DNA of 64,000 nucleotides from Adhaeribacter arboris (GTDB lineage Bacteria; Bacteroidota; Bacteroidia; Cytophagales; Hymenobacteraceae): the NCBI RefSeq assembly GCF_003023845.1, contig NZ_PYFT01000001.1, positions 5,456,001 through 5,520,000 of the forward strand. The letters run 5' to 3'. The notes under the pieces were generated by a model that searched no databases, was not told the DNA's origin, and worked only from the letters and a program-made list of their open reading frames with translations. How positions within the stretch are numbered: the first letter of the stretch is position 1; the number at the start of each line of letters is the position of its first letter. The position numbers and the translations under genes are program-made. Below, one piece after another: positions 34,630-42,963 of the stretch.

Positions 34630-35520
34630 CTGAAAACGATCCGGCTTCAAATTTTAGTAGTACTAGCAGCAGTTTTGCTCGCTATCGGTATGTTTTTTCT
34701 GCCCAGAGTTATTATAAACAAAGATAAGCAAGGTGCCCTATCTAAATCAGGTGCGGCCCGCGATAAGGGAACCGCACCTGCTAAGGGGGAAGAAAGCCAT
34801 GAAGGGCATGCCCATGCTCCCGGTGAAGGACATGATGCGGAGGAGATGGCCCACGTGGAAGCGACTCCGCAACAACTAGGTGAATTAAGTCTTCTTCGTC
34901 GTCAGTATAACCTGGAGAAAAATAGTTTGGCGCGCTTGAAACTTGCTAATCAGTTAGGGGAAAAGTACGCAGCAATCAGCAAGTTTGATAGTGCGGGTTA
35001 CTTTTATGAGCAGGTAGCGGTGGCTCGCCCCGGTGAAACTGCTTACCAAAAAGCGGCCGATCAGTACTTTGAAGCTTTCAGCTTTGCCGCTACCGAAGAC
35101 CGCTCGAAGGTATTAGGAGAAAAAGCCCGGAGTCTGTACGAAAAAGTATTGCAAAATAATCCGGCAAACCTGGACGCTAAAACCAATATTGCCATGACTT
35201 ACATTGCCAGTGAGTCGCCGATGCAAGGAATTACCCTGTTACGGGAAGTAATTGCCACCGATCCAAACAACGAAAAAGCTTTGTTTAATTTGGGTATATT
35301 ATCTATTCAATCTACGCAGTACGATAAAGCGATTGAGCGATTTGAAAAGTTGGTAAGTCTTAATCCCAAGCATGTGCAAGGTAATTTTTACCTGGGAGTA
35401 GCCCTGGCCGAAGCTGGTAAAAAACAAGAAGCGAAGGCTGCTTTAAAAAAAGCAAAAACTCTTAGCGATGACCCCGGATTTCAGGCTTCCGTAGATAATG
35501 AGTTGAGTAAATTGAAGTAA
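34630..35520 (+). CDS. Tetratricopeptide-repeat protein, membrane-anchored
   Basis: The protein of about 296 residues has an N-terminal membrane anchor (LQILVVLAAVLLAIGMFFLP), a charged His-rich linker with EGHAHAPGEGHDAEE, and four or five TPR units in the second half. No ATG or GTG lies upstream in frame before the stop at 34624; TTG at 34675 is the first standard codon but starts inside the membrane anchor. A CTG at 34630 gives LKTIRLQILVVLAAV, a complete anchor, and is taken here as the likely start. The coordinate is therefore uncertain by up to 45 nt. TPR proteins act as assembly scaffolds. Confidence 0.8.
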   Translation: MKTIRLQILVVLAAVLLAIGMFFLPRVIINKDKQGALSKSGAARDKGTAPAKGEESHEGHAHAPGEGHDAEEMAHVEATPQQLGELSLLRRQYNLEKNSLARLKLANQLGEKYAAISKFDSAGYFYEQVAVARPGETAYQKAADQYFEAFSFAATEDRSKVLGEKARSLYEKVLQNNPANLDAKTNIAMTYIASESPMQGITLLREVIATDPNNEKALFNLGILSIQSTQYDKAIERFEKLVSLNPKHVQGNFYLGVALAEAGKKQEAKAALKKAKTLSDDPGFQASVDNELSKLK

Positions 35521-35599
35521 TGGTATTTAGTTAAATTACTAAACTATTACTTTTGGTAAATAAAAAATCAAAAATTTTAATCCATTAAATTAAAAAATT

Positions 35600-35689
35600 A
35601 TGCCTTGCGGTAAAAAAAGAAAAAGACACAAAATCTCTACCCACAAAAGAAAGAAACGTCTCAGAAAGAACAGACATAAGAAAAAATAA
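35600..35689 (+). CDS. COX24/AURKAIP1-domain small ribosomal protein
   Basis: This 29-residue protein is extremely basic: it begins MPCGKKRKRHKI and ends with KKRLRKNRHKKK. It matches the AURKAIP1/COX24 domain (mitochondrial mS38 family) found as a tiny ribosome-associated protein in Bacteroidota. It lies between the TPR gene and rng, an arrangement shared by related genomes, and is below the usual gene-finder length. A hairpin terminator follows. Confidence 0.9.
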   Translation: MPCGKKRKRHKISTHKRKKRLRKNRHKKK

Positions 35690-35711
35690 CAGCTTGTTGT
35701 TTTTTTGCAGG

Positions 35712-35741
35712 CCCACGTTGCAGCGCGCAACCGTGGGTTTT
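35712..35741 (+). terminator. Hairpin after the small ribosomal protein gene
   Basis: CCCACG and TTGC pair with GCAA and CGTGGG, followed by TTTTGG. The T run is short, so termination may be partial and rng could be read through. Confidence 0.6.
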
Positions 35742-35773
35742 GGTATTTTAGTTAACACCTAATCCTTAAAATA

Positions 35774-37387
35774 GTGAGTAATGAATTAATTATCAATTCT
35801 ACTCAGGATGGGGAACGAATCGCGCTCCTACAAGATAAAAGACTGGTTGAATATCATTTTGAACGCAATGATACCAACTACACCGTAGGAGATATTTTTT
35901 TGGGCACCGTAAAAAAAGTGATGCCCGGACTGAATGCTGCTTTTATTGATATTGGATACGAGAAAGATGCTTTTCTCCATTATCACGACTTAGGTATTAA
36001 TTTCCGGTCGCTGAGTAAATTCGTAAAAGTAGCACAGACGCAAAAAAACGCTACGGCTCGTTTAAGCCAGTATAAATTTGAACCGGAAATTGATAAGCTC
36101 GGAAAAATCAACGACGTGTTGAAAAAAGGGCAGCAATTACTGGTGCAGATAGTTAAAGAACCTATTTCTACTAAAGGGCCGCGACTTTCGTGTGAGTTGT
36201 CGTTGGCCGGACGGTATCTGGTGTTAGTTCCGTTTTCGAATACAGTAAGTGTATCAAAGAAAATTGTGAGCAAAGAGGAACGCCAGCGACTAAAACGGTT
36301 GATTATGTCCATTAAACCCGAAAATTTCGGGGTAATTATCCGGACAGTTGCCGAAGGTCGCGATGTAGCAGAACTGGATAAAGATCTGCGGAGCATGGTA
36401 GCCAACTGGGAAGAAGGATTTAATGTACTGCGTACAGCCAAAGAGCGCGATAAAGTTCTCGGCGAACTAGGAAGATCGTCGTCCATCCTGCGGGATATTT
36501 TAAACGAAAGTTTCGACAGCATAGTGGTAGATAGTGCCAAGCTGTACGAAGAGACCCGAAATTATATTGAAAAAATAGCACCGGATAAAGCCCGGATTTT
36601 AAAGCACTATTCAGGTAAAGTAAAAACCTTTGAGCAGTTCGGCATTGAAAAACAGCTAAAATCGCTGTTTGGTAAAACGGTAAGTATACCAGGTGGCGGT
36701 TACCTGGTAATAGAACACACCGAAGCGTTGCACGTAATCGACGTGAACAGCGGTAATAAATCGAACACTGAAACGGATCAGGAAGCCACCGCTTTAAATG
36801 TAAACCTGACCGCTGCCCGCGAAGTAGTGCGTCAACTGCGGCTCCGCGATTTGGGGGGCATAATTGTTACCGATTTCATCGACATGAAATCGGCGGAAAA
36901 CCGCCAGAAAGTGTTTGATGTAGTAAAAGAAGAGATGAAAAGAGACCGTTCTAAATCAACGGTTTTGCCTATCTCAAAGTTTGGGTTAATGCAGATTACC
37001 CGCCAGCGCGTACGTCCGGAACAAAATATTGTAACCGGCGAAGTTTGCCCGACTTGTAACGGCACTGGTAAAATATCGGCCAGCATTTTGGTGACGGACG
37101 AAATCGAAAATACCATTGATGATTTACTAACGAACCAGAATCAGAAGAACATTACACTTTTCGTGCATCCGTTTTTATACGCGTATTACACCAAAGGCCT
37201 GATTTCGAAGCAATTGAAGTGGTTTTTCCATTATTATAAATGGATAGGAGTAATGAAAGATACTTCCCTTGGTTTAACGGAATATAAAATTATGGATGAA
37301 CGAAACGAAGAAATTGAAGTACACTCCAGCGCCGTAGAGGTAAACAGTGTACAAGATAAGTTTGAAGCTGTAGACGAAGTAGTTTAA
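35774..37387 (+). CDS. rng: Ribonuclease E/G family endoribonuclease
   Basis: This is an RNase G-type endonuclease (537 residues) for rRNA maturation and mRNA decay. It has an S1 domain (GDIFLGTVKKVMPGLNAAFIDIG at about 37-59), the catalytic core with the metal-binding Asp pair in HVIDVNSGN and IVTDFIDM, and the zinc-link motif CPTCNGTGK near 427. The protein lacks the long C-terminal scaffold of RNase E. The start is GTG. It follows the COX24-type gene and ends in a clear terminator. Confidence 0.93.
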   Translation: MSNELIINSTQDGERIALLQDKRLVEYHFERNDTNYTVGDIFLGTVKKVMPGLNAAFIDIGYEKDAFLHYHDLGINFRSLSKFVKVAQTQKNATARLSQYKFEPEIDKLGKINDVLKKGQQLLVQIVKEPISTKGPRLSCELSLAGRYLVLVPFSNTVSVSKKIVSKEERQRLKRLIMSIKPENFGVIIRTVAEGRDVAELDKDLRSMVANWEEGFNVLRTAKERDKVLGELGRSSSILRDILNESFDSIVVDSAKLYEETRNYIEKIAPDKARILKHYSGKVKTFEQFGIEKQLKSLFGKTVSIPGGGYLVIEHTEALHVIDVNSGNKSNTETDQEATALNVNLTAAREVVRQLRLRDLGGIIVTDFIDMKSAENRQKVFDVVKEEMKRDRSKSTVLPISKFGLMQITRQRVRPEQNIVTGEVCPTCNGTGKISASILVTDEIENTIDDLLTNQNQKNITLFVHPFLYAYYTKGLISKQLKWFFHYYKWIGVMKDTSLGLTEYKIMDERNEEIEVHSSAVEVNSVQDKFEAVDEVV

Positions 37388-37411
37388 TGAGCCCCCATTA
37401 CTAATAAAAAA

Positions 37412-37446
37412 TAAAACCCGCCGTTAAATAAACGGCGGGTTTTTTA
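37412..37446. terminator. Bidirectional terminator after rng
   Basis: ACCCGCCGTT pairs perfectly with AACGGCGGGT around a 5-nt loop, with A run on one side and T run on the other. It lies between converging rng and the barrel gene. Confidence 0.92.
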
Positions 37447-37495
37447 ATGGGGTCTAGTTATGAATATAAAATGAATTTAGATAAGATGAATATTC

Positions 37496-38167
37496 TTAAA
37501 ACTTAACGCCTAAGTCGAGGGAAAAAACATTATTCCGAAGTTCTATCTTATCATTCTTACTTTCATAATAATCATCAATGCTGGCTAATCCTCGATGGTA
37601 CGATATACCGCCGAACAATTTAGTAGTTTCTCCTACTTGGTATTCCAAGCCAGTTCCCAAAATAACATCGGCATCCAGTACGTTAAATCGCTTAGAATAC
37701 TTTTCATTATTATTGGTTTGATCTAATTTTTCACCGTTCACTTTTGCTCCCATCCGCGGATTTAATGAAAAACCAGTTTGGAAAAAGATGCGCATATCCG
37801 GAGCTACTTCATTAGTAAATAGTTTTACTGTTAATGGGATTTCTAAGTATTGCAGCGAAATTTCGTCTGTGATGCGGCCATTATTACTTCCAGGTGTAAT
37901 CAAAGAAGTAGGATAAGAAACGGTACCGCCTTTACCAGTAAAAGATAAGCCAGTGGAAAAAGCTGCATTTTCGGTAAAATATAAATCGGCTATTACCCCA
38001 AATCCAAAACGGAGATTGGCTCCTTCTTTTTCAAAATTTACTTCTGAAGGAGCAATGATACGACTGCCTGAGATATTTGGTGTAATTTTAATGCCTAATT
38101 CTAAATCCTGGGCGAAAGCAGTAGACGTAAAAGCCAATAAGAAGCAGATAAAGGTAATTTTTTTCAT
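37496..38167 (-). CDS. Outer-membrane beta-barrel protein (PorT-like)
   Basis: The 223-residue protein has a clear signal peptide (MKKITFICFLLAFTSTAFAQ) and then alternating barrel strands such as LRFGFGVIADLYFTENAAFSTGLSF and a last strand ending VFSLDLGVKF. It fits the Bacteroidota outer-membrane beta-barrel class that contains PorT, but PorT-specific function cannot be claimed. It diverges from gldB; its promoter overlaps the gldB start (38226-38253). Confidence 0.85.
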   Translation of the reverse strand: MKKITFICFLLAFTSTAFAQDLELGIKITPNISGSRIIAPSEVNFEKEGANLRFGFGVIADLYFTENAAFSTGLSFTGKGGTVSYPTSLITPGSNNGRITDEISLQYLEIPLTVKLFTNEVAPDMRIFFQTGFSLNPRMGAKVNGEKLDQTNNNEKYSKRFNVLDADVILGTGLEYQVGETTKLFGGISYHRGLASIDDYYESKNDKIELRNNVFSLDLGVKF

Positions 38168-38214
38168 AGTTGTAAATTAAGTAAACGGATTAAAAGCCTA
38201 TTAGTATAATAGTT

Positions 38215-38222
38215 TAGTTTTG
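38215..38222 (+). promoter_or_regulatory. gldB promoter (-7 element)
   Basis: TAGTTTTG is a perfect TAnnTTTG only 6 nt before the gldB ATG at 38229. The transcript would start at or next to the start codon, so gldB mRNA could be leaderless. No matching -33 element is clear. Confidence 0.45.
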
Positions 38223-38225
38223 TAG

Positions 38226-38253
38226 CAAATGTATTTAATAAAACGAAGCCAAA
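38226..38253 (-). promoter_or_regulatory. Promoter of the barrel-protein gene
   Basis: On the minus strand TTTG, 16 nt and TACATTTG precede the barrel gene by 58 nt. The element lies across the first codons of gldB on the other strand. Confidence 0.5.
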
Positions 38254-39239
38254 TATTTGTTTTTCTTTCCTTGTTGTTAGCATTCAGCTGCCAGAAAAAA
38301 TCCTGCGAGATGGATCCCAGAATTGCTGCCATTAACCTTAATCTGCCAATACAACGCCTGGAAAAAGACTTATACGCCAGTAAATCAAAAGAAGATGTGC
38401 AACGCTTTTTACAAACAAACCCTGTATTCGATCGCAAGTACCTGCAAGTTGATCCTAACCGTTTAGATGACAACTTTATAAACTCACTTTACGGGCTGGT
38501 TACCAATCCACAATTAAATAAGTTTGTGACGGAGACTGAGCAAACTTTTGGTAATCTGGAGACCCAACAGCGCGACTTGGTAACGGCATTTAAGCACATT
38601 AAGTATTATTACCCAAAAACAAATTTACCACGGGTCCAAACTTTTATTTCGGGTTTACTCGGGCCGGATTTAGTAGTGAGCGATAGTTTAATTGTTTTAG
38701 GATTGGATTACTTTGTAGGAGATAAGGGCAGTTATCGACCTAAACAACCCCAGTATATTTTATACCGGTACAAACCTCAAAATTTAATTCCGGCGGTAAT
38801 GCTGCAGCAATCGGCTAAATTTAATTCTACGGATTTAGAAGATAAGCGCATGATGGCACAAATGATTTATTACGGAAAGTCGTATTATTTTACGCAACAG
38901 GTTCTGCCTTGCACTCCCGATTCAACCTTAATTGGTTTCTCCGATCAGCAAATAGCCGATATACGGTACAACGAAGGTAAAATTTGGGCGCATTTAGTAG
39001 AGAAGAATTTGCTCTTTGAAACCAATCACTTTAAAACCGGCAAATACCTGGAAGAGCGCCCCACCGTACCGGAAATTGATGCCAAATGCCCCGGTCGGAT
39101 TGGCCGGTGGGTAGGCTGGCAAATTGTGCGGAAATACATGGAAGAAAATCCGACTGTTACCTTGCCGCAGCTCATGGCGGAAAAAGACGCGCAGAAAATT
39201 TTTAATAATTCGCATTATAAACCAAAACGCCGGAGTTAA
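38229..39239 (+). CDS. gldB: Gliding motility lipoprotein GldB
   Basis: GldB is a lipoprotein required for gliding. The 336-residue protein has a lipoprotein signal (IFVFLSLLLAFSC, Cys21), the segment LPIQRLEKDLYASKSKEDVQRFL, and later LIGFSDQQIADIRYNEGKIWAHLVEKNLLF and the C-terminal CPGRIGRWVGWQIVRKYMEENPTV characteristic of GldB (DUF2268-like). It is transcribed away from the barrel gene. gldD and gldE are 6-9 kb away, so gld genes are dispersed. Confidence 0.92.
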   Translation: MYLIKRSQIFVFLSLLLAFSCQKKSCEMDPRIAAINLNLPIQRLEKDLYASKSKEDVQRFLQTNPVFDRKYLQVDPNRLDDNFINSLYGLVTNPQLNKFVTETEQTFGNLETQQRDLVTAFKHIKYYYPKTNLPRVQTFISGLLGPDLVVSDSLIVLGLDYFVGDKGSYRPKQPQYILYRYKPQNLIPAVMLQQSAKFNSTDLEDKRMMAQMIYYGKSYYFTQQVLPCTPDSTLIGFSDQQIADIRYNEGKIWAHLVEKNLLFETNHFKTGKYLEERPTVPEIDAKCPGRIGRWVGWQIVRKYMEENPTVTLPQLMAEKDAQKIFNNSHYKPKRRS

Positions 39240-39263
39240 AACAAATTGTTGAACTTATCTAAA

Positions 39264-39269
39264 AGGAGG
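39264..39269 (+). promoter_or_regulatory. Strong Shine-Dalgarno sequence
   Basis: AGGAGG stands 13 nt before the ATG at 39283. Such a perfect site is unusual in Bacteroidota, whose genes mostly lack one; it marks the downstream lipoprotein gene as a possible exception. Confidence 0.5.
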
Positions 39270-39282
39270 TAGAAAGGGCTAG

Positions 39283-39819
39283 ATGAAAATACCTGTTAAA
39301 TGGATAACTGCTTGCGTATGGTCGGTTGTATGGTTATGGAATTGCAAATCGATTTCCCAGCAAAAAAAGGAGGCGGAGCTACCAGCAACTACCAAAAACC
39401 AGATGATTGAAAAGAAAAAAGTCCCACCTTTGCCTATTACGCTGAATAACCAGCAAACAGCGGCTCCAGTTATAGCGCCCGGGCATTGTCGCATTATCGG
39501 GAAAGTAATTGCTATTTCACCGGAACCCGAAGCCGGAGCTACCGGTATTTGTGGTAAAGTACCTTGCCGGGCAAAAATAAAAATTCAAAAAATATTAGGC
39601 TACGGGCATTCCTTTAATCAAACGCTGGCCATAGATCAGGAAGTCAACGCTTATTTTACTTTTTCCTTACAACCTACGGCTAAGCTGTTACCGAACATGA
39701 CCACTCCTTTGTCTGGTTTAAAAATAGGCAGTTCTTTTCAGGCCGATATTTCACCAAGCGCGGAGATGGCCGGCACAACGGTGCCTTGGTACCAGGTGGC
39801 CGTTTATCAAATTCCTTAA
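39283..39819 (+). CDS. Hypothetical lipoprotein
   Basis: The 178-residue protein has a signal peptide with a probable lipobox (VVWLWNC, about Cys21), then a basic linker, then a compact domain with GHCRIIGKVIAI, ICGKVPCRAKIKIQKILGYG and NAYFTFSLQPTAKLLPNM. The four cysteines at about 69-110 could form two disulfides. It follows gldB by 43 nt and could share a transcript. No family is recognised. Confidence 0.75.
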   Translation: MKIPVKWITACVWSVVWLWNCKSISQQKKEAELPATTKNQMIEKKKVPPLPITLNNQQTAAPVIAPGHCRIIGKVIAISPEPEAGATGICGKVPCRAKIKIQKILGYGHSFNQTLAIDQEVNAYFTFSLQPTAKLLPNMTTPLSGLKIGSSFQADISPSAEMAGTTVPWYQVAVYQIP

Positions 39820-39983
39820 ATTTTATTACTGGTACTAGATGCTTTTTTATCTCGTTTTAAAGTAAAGTTATATAATCAATAAAAGTTAAAACTCTGATTT
39901 ACTATGTTGGGTAGATACTGGTTAATGGCTTATATAGCCATTCGACGGGAAACTAATTTTCTTTATTACTTATCTTTTTGTGC

Positions 39984-42839
39984 ATGAGGCATTCATCAAC
40001 CAGGAATCGCTACGGGTTATCTATATTTTTCTTAATTATTCTTTTTTGTGGGGCGTTTTATTTTTCTACTGAAACTATGTTGCGAAATAAAGACGCCCAA
40101 TCTGCCTCTTACTACATTCACCGCATCAAGAAAAAAGTAAAATCCGAAATTGGCTCCGAAGAAGATCCGGGTGCCCGCGCCCGCTATGAATTTGAGAGAC
40201 TCAAAAATCCGTTTACCGGGAAAATTCCGGAAAATATTCGCGCGAAAGAATTAAGTTTTTCGGCCAGATTACCCCGCAACACAGCTTTATTGCGGTATAA
40301 AAATGTACATCCGGCGGCTAGGCGATTAATTGCCGACTGGAACCAACGCGGTCCGTTTAATGTGGGCGGGCGTACACGGGCTTTGGCAATCGACGTGGCC
40401 GACGAAAATGTGATTTTAGCCGGTGGCGTTTCGGGTGGTATGTGGCGCTCTACGGATAATGGTGCTTCGTGGGAGAAAACAACCGAACCCAGTATGCTGC
40501 ACAGTGTTTCGGCCTTGGCGCAAGATACTCGCCCGGGTAAAACGAATATTTGGTACCACGGGAGCGGTGAGCTGGAGGGTAATTCAGCGGCAGCGCCAGC
40601 GGCCAATTACCGGGGCAACGGCATTTATAAATCAACGGATAACGGGGCTTCCTGGCAAATTTTACCGTCTACCCAAACCACTGATGTTACCACTTTTAGT
40701 AATGTGTTTCAGTGGAGTTGGCGCTTGGCCACTAACCCGGCTAATGCCAATCAGGATGAAGTCTACGCCGCTACTATTGGCGGTATTCAGCGTTCTGTAA
40801 ATGGCGGCACCACCTGGACGAATGCCTTGGGCACGAACAGCGCCGTCCAAAGTAATAATTACTCCCGTTACACGGATATTGCCCTAAGTAGCCAGGGAGT
40901 GCGTTATGCTACCATGAGCGAGGTTACTACCAGTGGAACCGGCAGCTCGCCCCAAAAAGGTGTTTTCCGGTCAGTTGATGGCACCAACTGGACCAATATA
41001 ACGCCGGCTAACTTTCCGGAAGGCTTCGAGCGAATTGTGCTGGCTATTGCGCCTGCAAACGAAAACATAGTGTATTTTCTGGCCCATACTCCCGGCTTTG
41101 GTAAGTTTGATGCCAGCATCTGGAAATATACGTACTTGTCCGGCGATGGCACTGGAGCGGGTGGTATTTGGGAAGATCGATCAGCCAACGTGCCTGATTT
41201 CCCGCAGGATATAGGAGATTATAATGCCCAGGATAATTACAATATGCTTATCCAGGTGAAACCCGACAATCCGAATCAAGTTTTTATTGGCGGTACCAAC
41301 TTGTATATGTCCACGAACGGGTTTGCTACTGCTAATCAAACCCGCTGGATTGGGGGTTATCTGGTAGATGTAAATCCTTATCTGAATCATCATCCGGACC
41401 AGCACGCTTTGGTATTTTATCCATCTAATCCGAACCGGATGCTATCCGGGCACGATGGGGGGCTTAGCCGGGCTAATAATATCAATACTGCCGATTCTAT
41501 TCGTTACGAAGATTTAAACCGGGGCTATATTACTACGCAATGCCACGCTATTGCCATTAACCTAAACGAACAGGACAACGATATTCTGGGTGGTTTTCAG
41601 GACAACGGCTCCTGGGTAACGCAAAATACGAATGCCACTACTAACTGGAGTGACTTATTGTTTGGGGACGGTGCAACGGCTGCTATTACCAGAAATTCCT
41701 GGATTGTTTCGGCGCAGGAAGGTTTTATTATCCGGTTTGCTTTTAGCAATACCAACGAATTTCTAGGCTATTCGCAGCTTAATCCAGCGGAGGTGGAAGG
41801 CTACGACTTTATTAACCCGTACCTTATTGATCCGAATAATCAATATGTGATGTATTTACCCAAAGGCGATACCTTGTACCGCAACAGCGATATTTCGACT
41901 ATTCCGGTTTCCAAAGGTAATTTAAACGAAGAAACTCCTAATTGGCGGATTATAAGCACTGTCGAGCTTTCTTTATCCCGGCGTATTACCACGGTGGCGG
42001 TAAGTAAAACACCCGCCGATATTGTTTATTTTGGCACCGATAATGGTAAATTATTTAAATTAACGAATCCGGGAGGAGCCTCCCCAACCAGAACTACTAT
42101 TACCGGAACTAATCTCCCGCCGGGTTATATTTCTTGTATTGCCGTAAATCCAGTTGATGCGAAGGAAGTAATTGTTACGTTTTCCAACTATGGGGTGATT
42201 AGTTTATTTCAAACCAAAGATGGCGGTACTTCCTGGACCGCAGTGGCCGGTAATTTAGAACAAAGCTCCGATGGTACAGGTAATGGTCCTTCTACCCGCT
42301 GGGTAAGTATTTTACCTTCTACCACCGGTGGTCAAACCAAATATTTTGTAGGAACCAGTACTGGTTTATATGCCACCGCCAATTTACAGGGCGAACAAAC
42401 TATCTGGCTGAAAGAAGGCCAAAACACCATTGGTGATGTTCCGATAGATATGGTGTTATCCCGCTCGGTAGATAACTTAGTAGCAGTGGGAACTCACGGT
42501 AATGGGGTATATACCGTAAATTATAACGTGGATATTGAAAGCCCTGCCTCCGCCGATCAGATTGCGGTAAGAGCTTATCCCTCGCCGTTCACGGTAAATA
42601 ATCCGATAACCATTGAATATACTATTCCACGCGCAAGCCGGGTAACTATTAAAATTTACGATGTAGCGGGGCGACTTATTACTACTTTGTTAGACGAAAG
42701 CAAACAACCCGGTAACAATACAGTGCAATGGAATGGCCGTTCGTCCACGGGAATCCAAGTGCATCGGGGTATGTACTTATATACCGTAGCTACTGCTACT
42801 GATTTAGAATCGGGTAAAGTGGTGTTTTTAGGTGATTAA
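39984..42839 (+). CDS. Secreted beta-propeller protein with T9SS-type C-terminal domain
   Basis: The 951-residue protein begins with a signal or membrane segment (GLSIFFLIILFCGAFYF), has a short coiled region, then a long series of sialidase/VPS10-type propeller repeats with repeated STDNGASW and SxDGxTW signatures (about 135-830). The last 85 residues, with AYPSPFTVNNPITIEYTIP and VTIKIYDVAGRLITTLL, form a FlgD/T9SS type A sorting domain that directs secretion by the type IX system. The ATG at 39984 is preferred to the TTG at 39978. It follows gldB by 0.7 kb. Substrate unknown; such proteins often act as surface adhesins or hydrolases. Confidence 0.9.
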   Translation: MRHSSTRNRYGLSIFFLIILFCGAFYFSTETMLRNKDAQSASYYIHRIKKKVKSEIGSEEDPGARARYEFERLKNPFTGKIPENIRAKELSFSARLPRNTALLRYKNVHPAARRLIADWNQRGPFNVGGRTRALAIDVADENVILAGGVSGGMWRSTDNGASWEKTTEPSMLHSVSALAQDTRPGKTNIWYHGSGELEGNSAAAPAANYRGNGIYKSTDNGASWQILPSTQTTDVTTFSNVFQWSWRLATNPANANQDEVYAATIGGIQRSVNGGTTWTNALGTNSAVQSNNYSRYTDIALSSQGVRYATMSEVTTSGTGSSPQKGVFRSVDGTNWTNITPANFPEGFERIVLAIAPANENIVYFLAHTPGFGKFDASIWKYTYLSGDGTGAGGIWEDRSANVPDFPQDIGDYNAQDNYNMLIQVKPDNPNQVFIGGTNLYMSTNGFATANQTRWIGGYLVDVNPYLNHHPDQHALVFYPSNPNRMLSGHDGGLSRANNINTADSIRYEDLNRGYITTQCHAIAINLNEQDNDILGGFQDNGSWVTQNTNATTNWSDLLFGDGATAAITRNSWIVSAQEGFIIRFAFSNTNEFLGYSQLNPAEVEGYDFINPYLIDPNNQYVMYLPKGDTLYRNSDISTIPVSKGNLNEETPNWRIISTVELSLSRRITTVAVSKTPADIVYFGTDNGKLFKLTNPGGASPTRTTITGTNLPPGYISCIAVNPVDAKEVIVTFSNYGVISLFQTKDGGTSWTAVAGNLEQSSDGTGNGPSTRWVSILPSTTGGQTKYFVGTSTGLYATANLQGEQTIWLKEGQNTIGDVPIDMVLSRSVDNLVAVGTHGNGVYTVNYNVDIESPASADQIAVRAYPSPFTVNNPITIEYTIPRASRVTIKIYDVAGRLITTLLDESKQPGNNTVQWNGRSSTGIQVHRGMYLYTVATATDLESGKVVFLGD

Positions 42840-42904
42840 GAAAACTGATTTTTGTGCCGCCGCCGAAAAATCTTGTAGGCAAAAGAAGATAAAAAGATTA
42901 CGAA

Positions 42905-42946
42905 AAACAGGAAGGGCTAGTGTATGTAGCTGGCCCTTCCTGTTTC
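42905..42946. terminator. Bidirectional terminator
   Basis: AAACAGGAAGGGCTAG pairs with CTGGCCCTTCCTGTTT (one G-U), a 16-bp stem around a 9-nt loop, between converging secreted-protein gene and hemB. Confidence 0.85.
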
Positions 42947-42963
42947 AAAGTATTGTTGAATTT

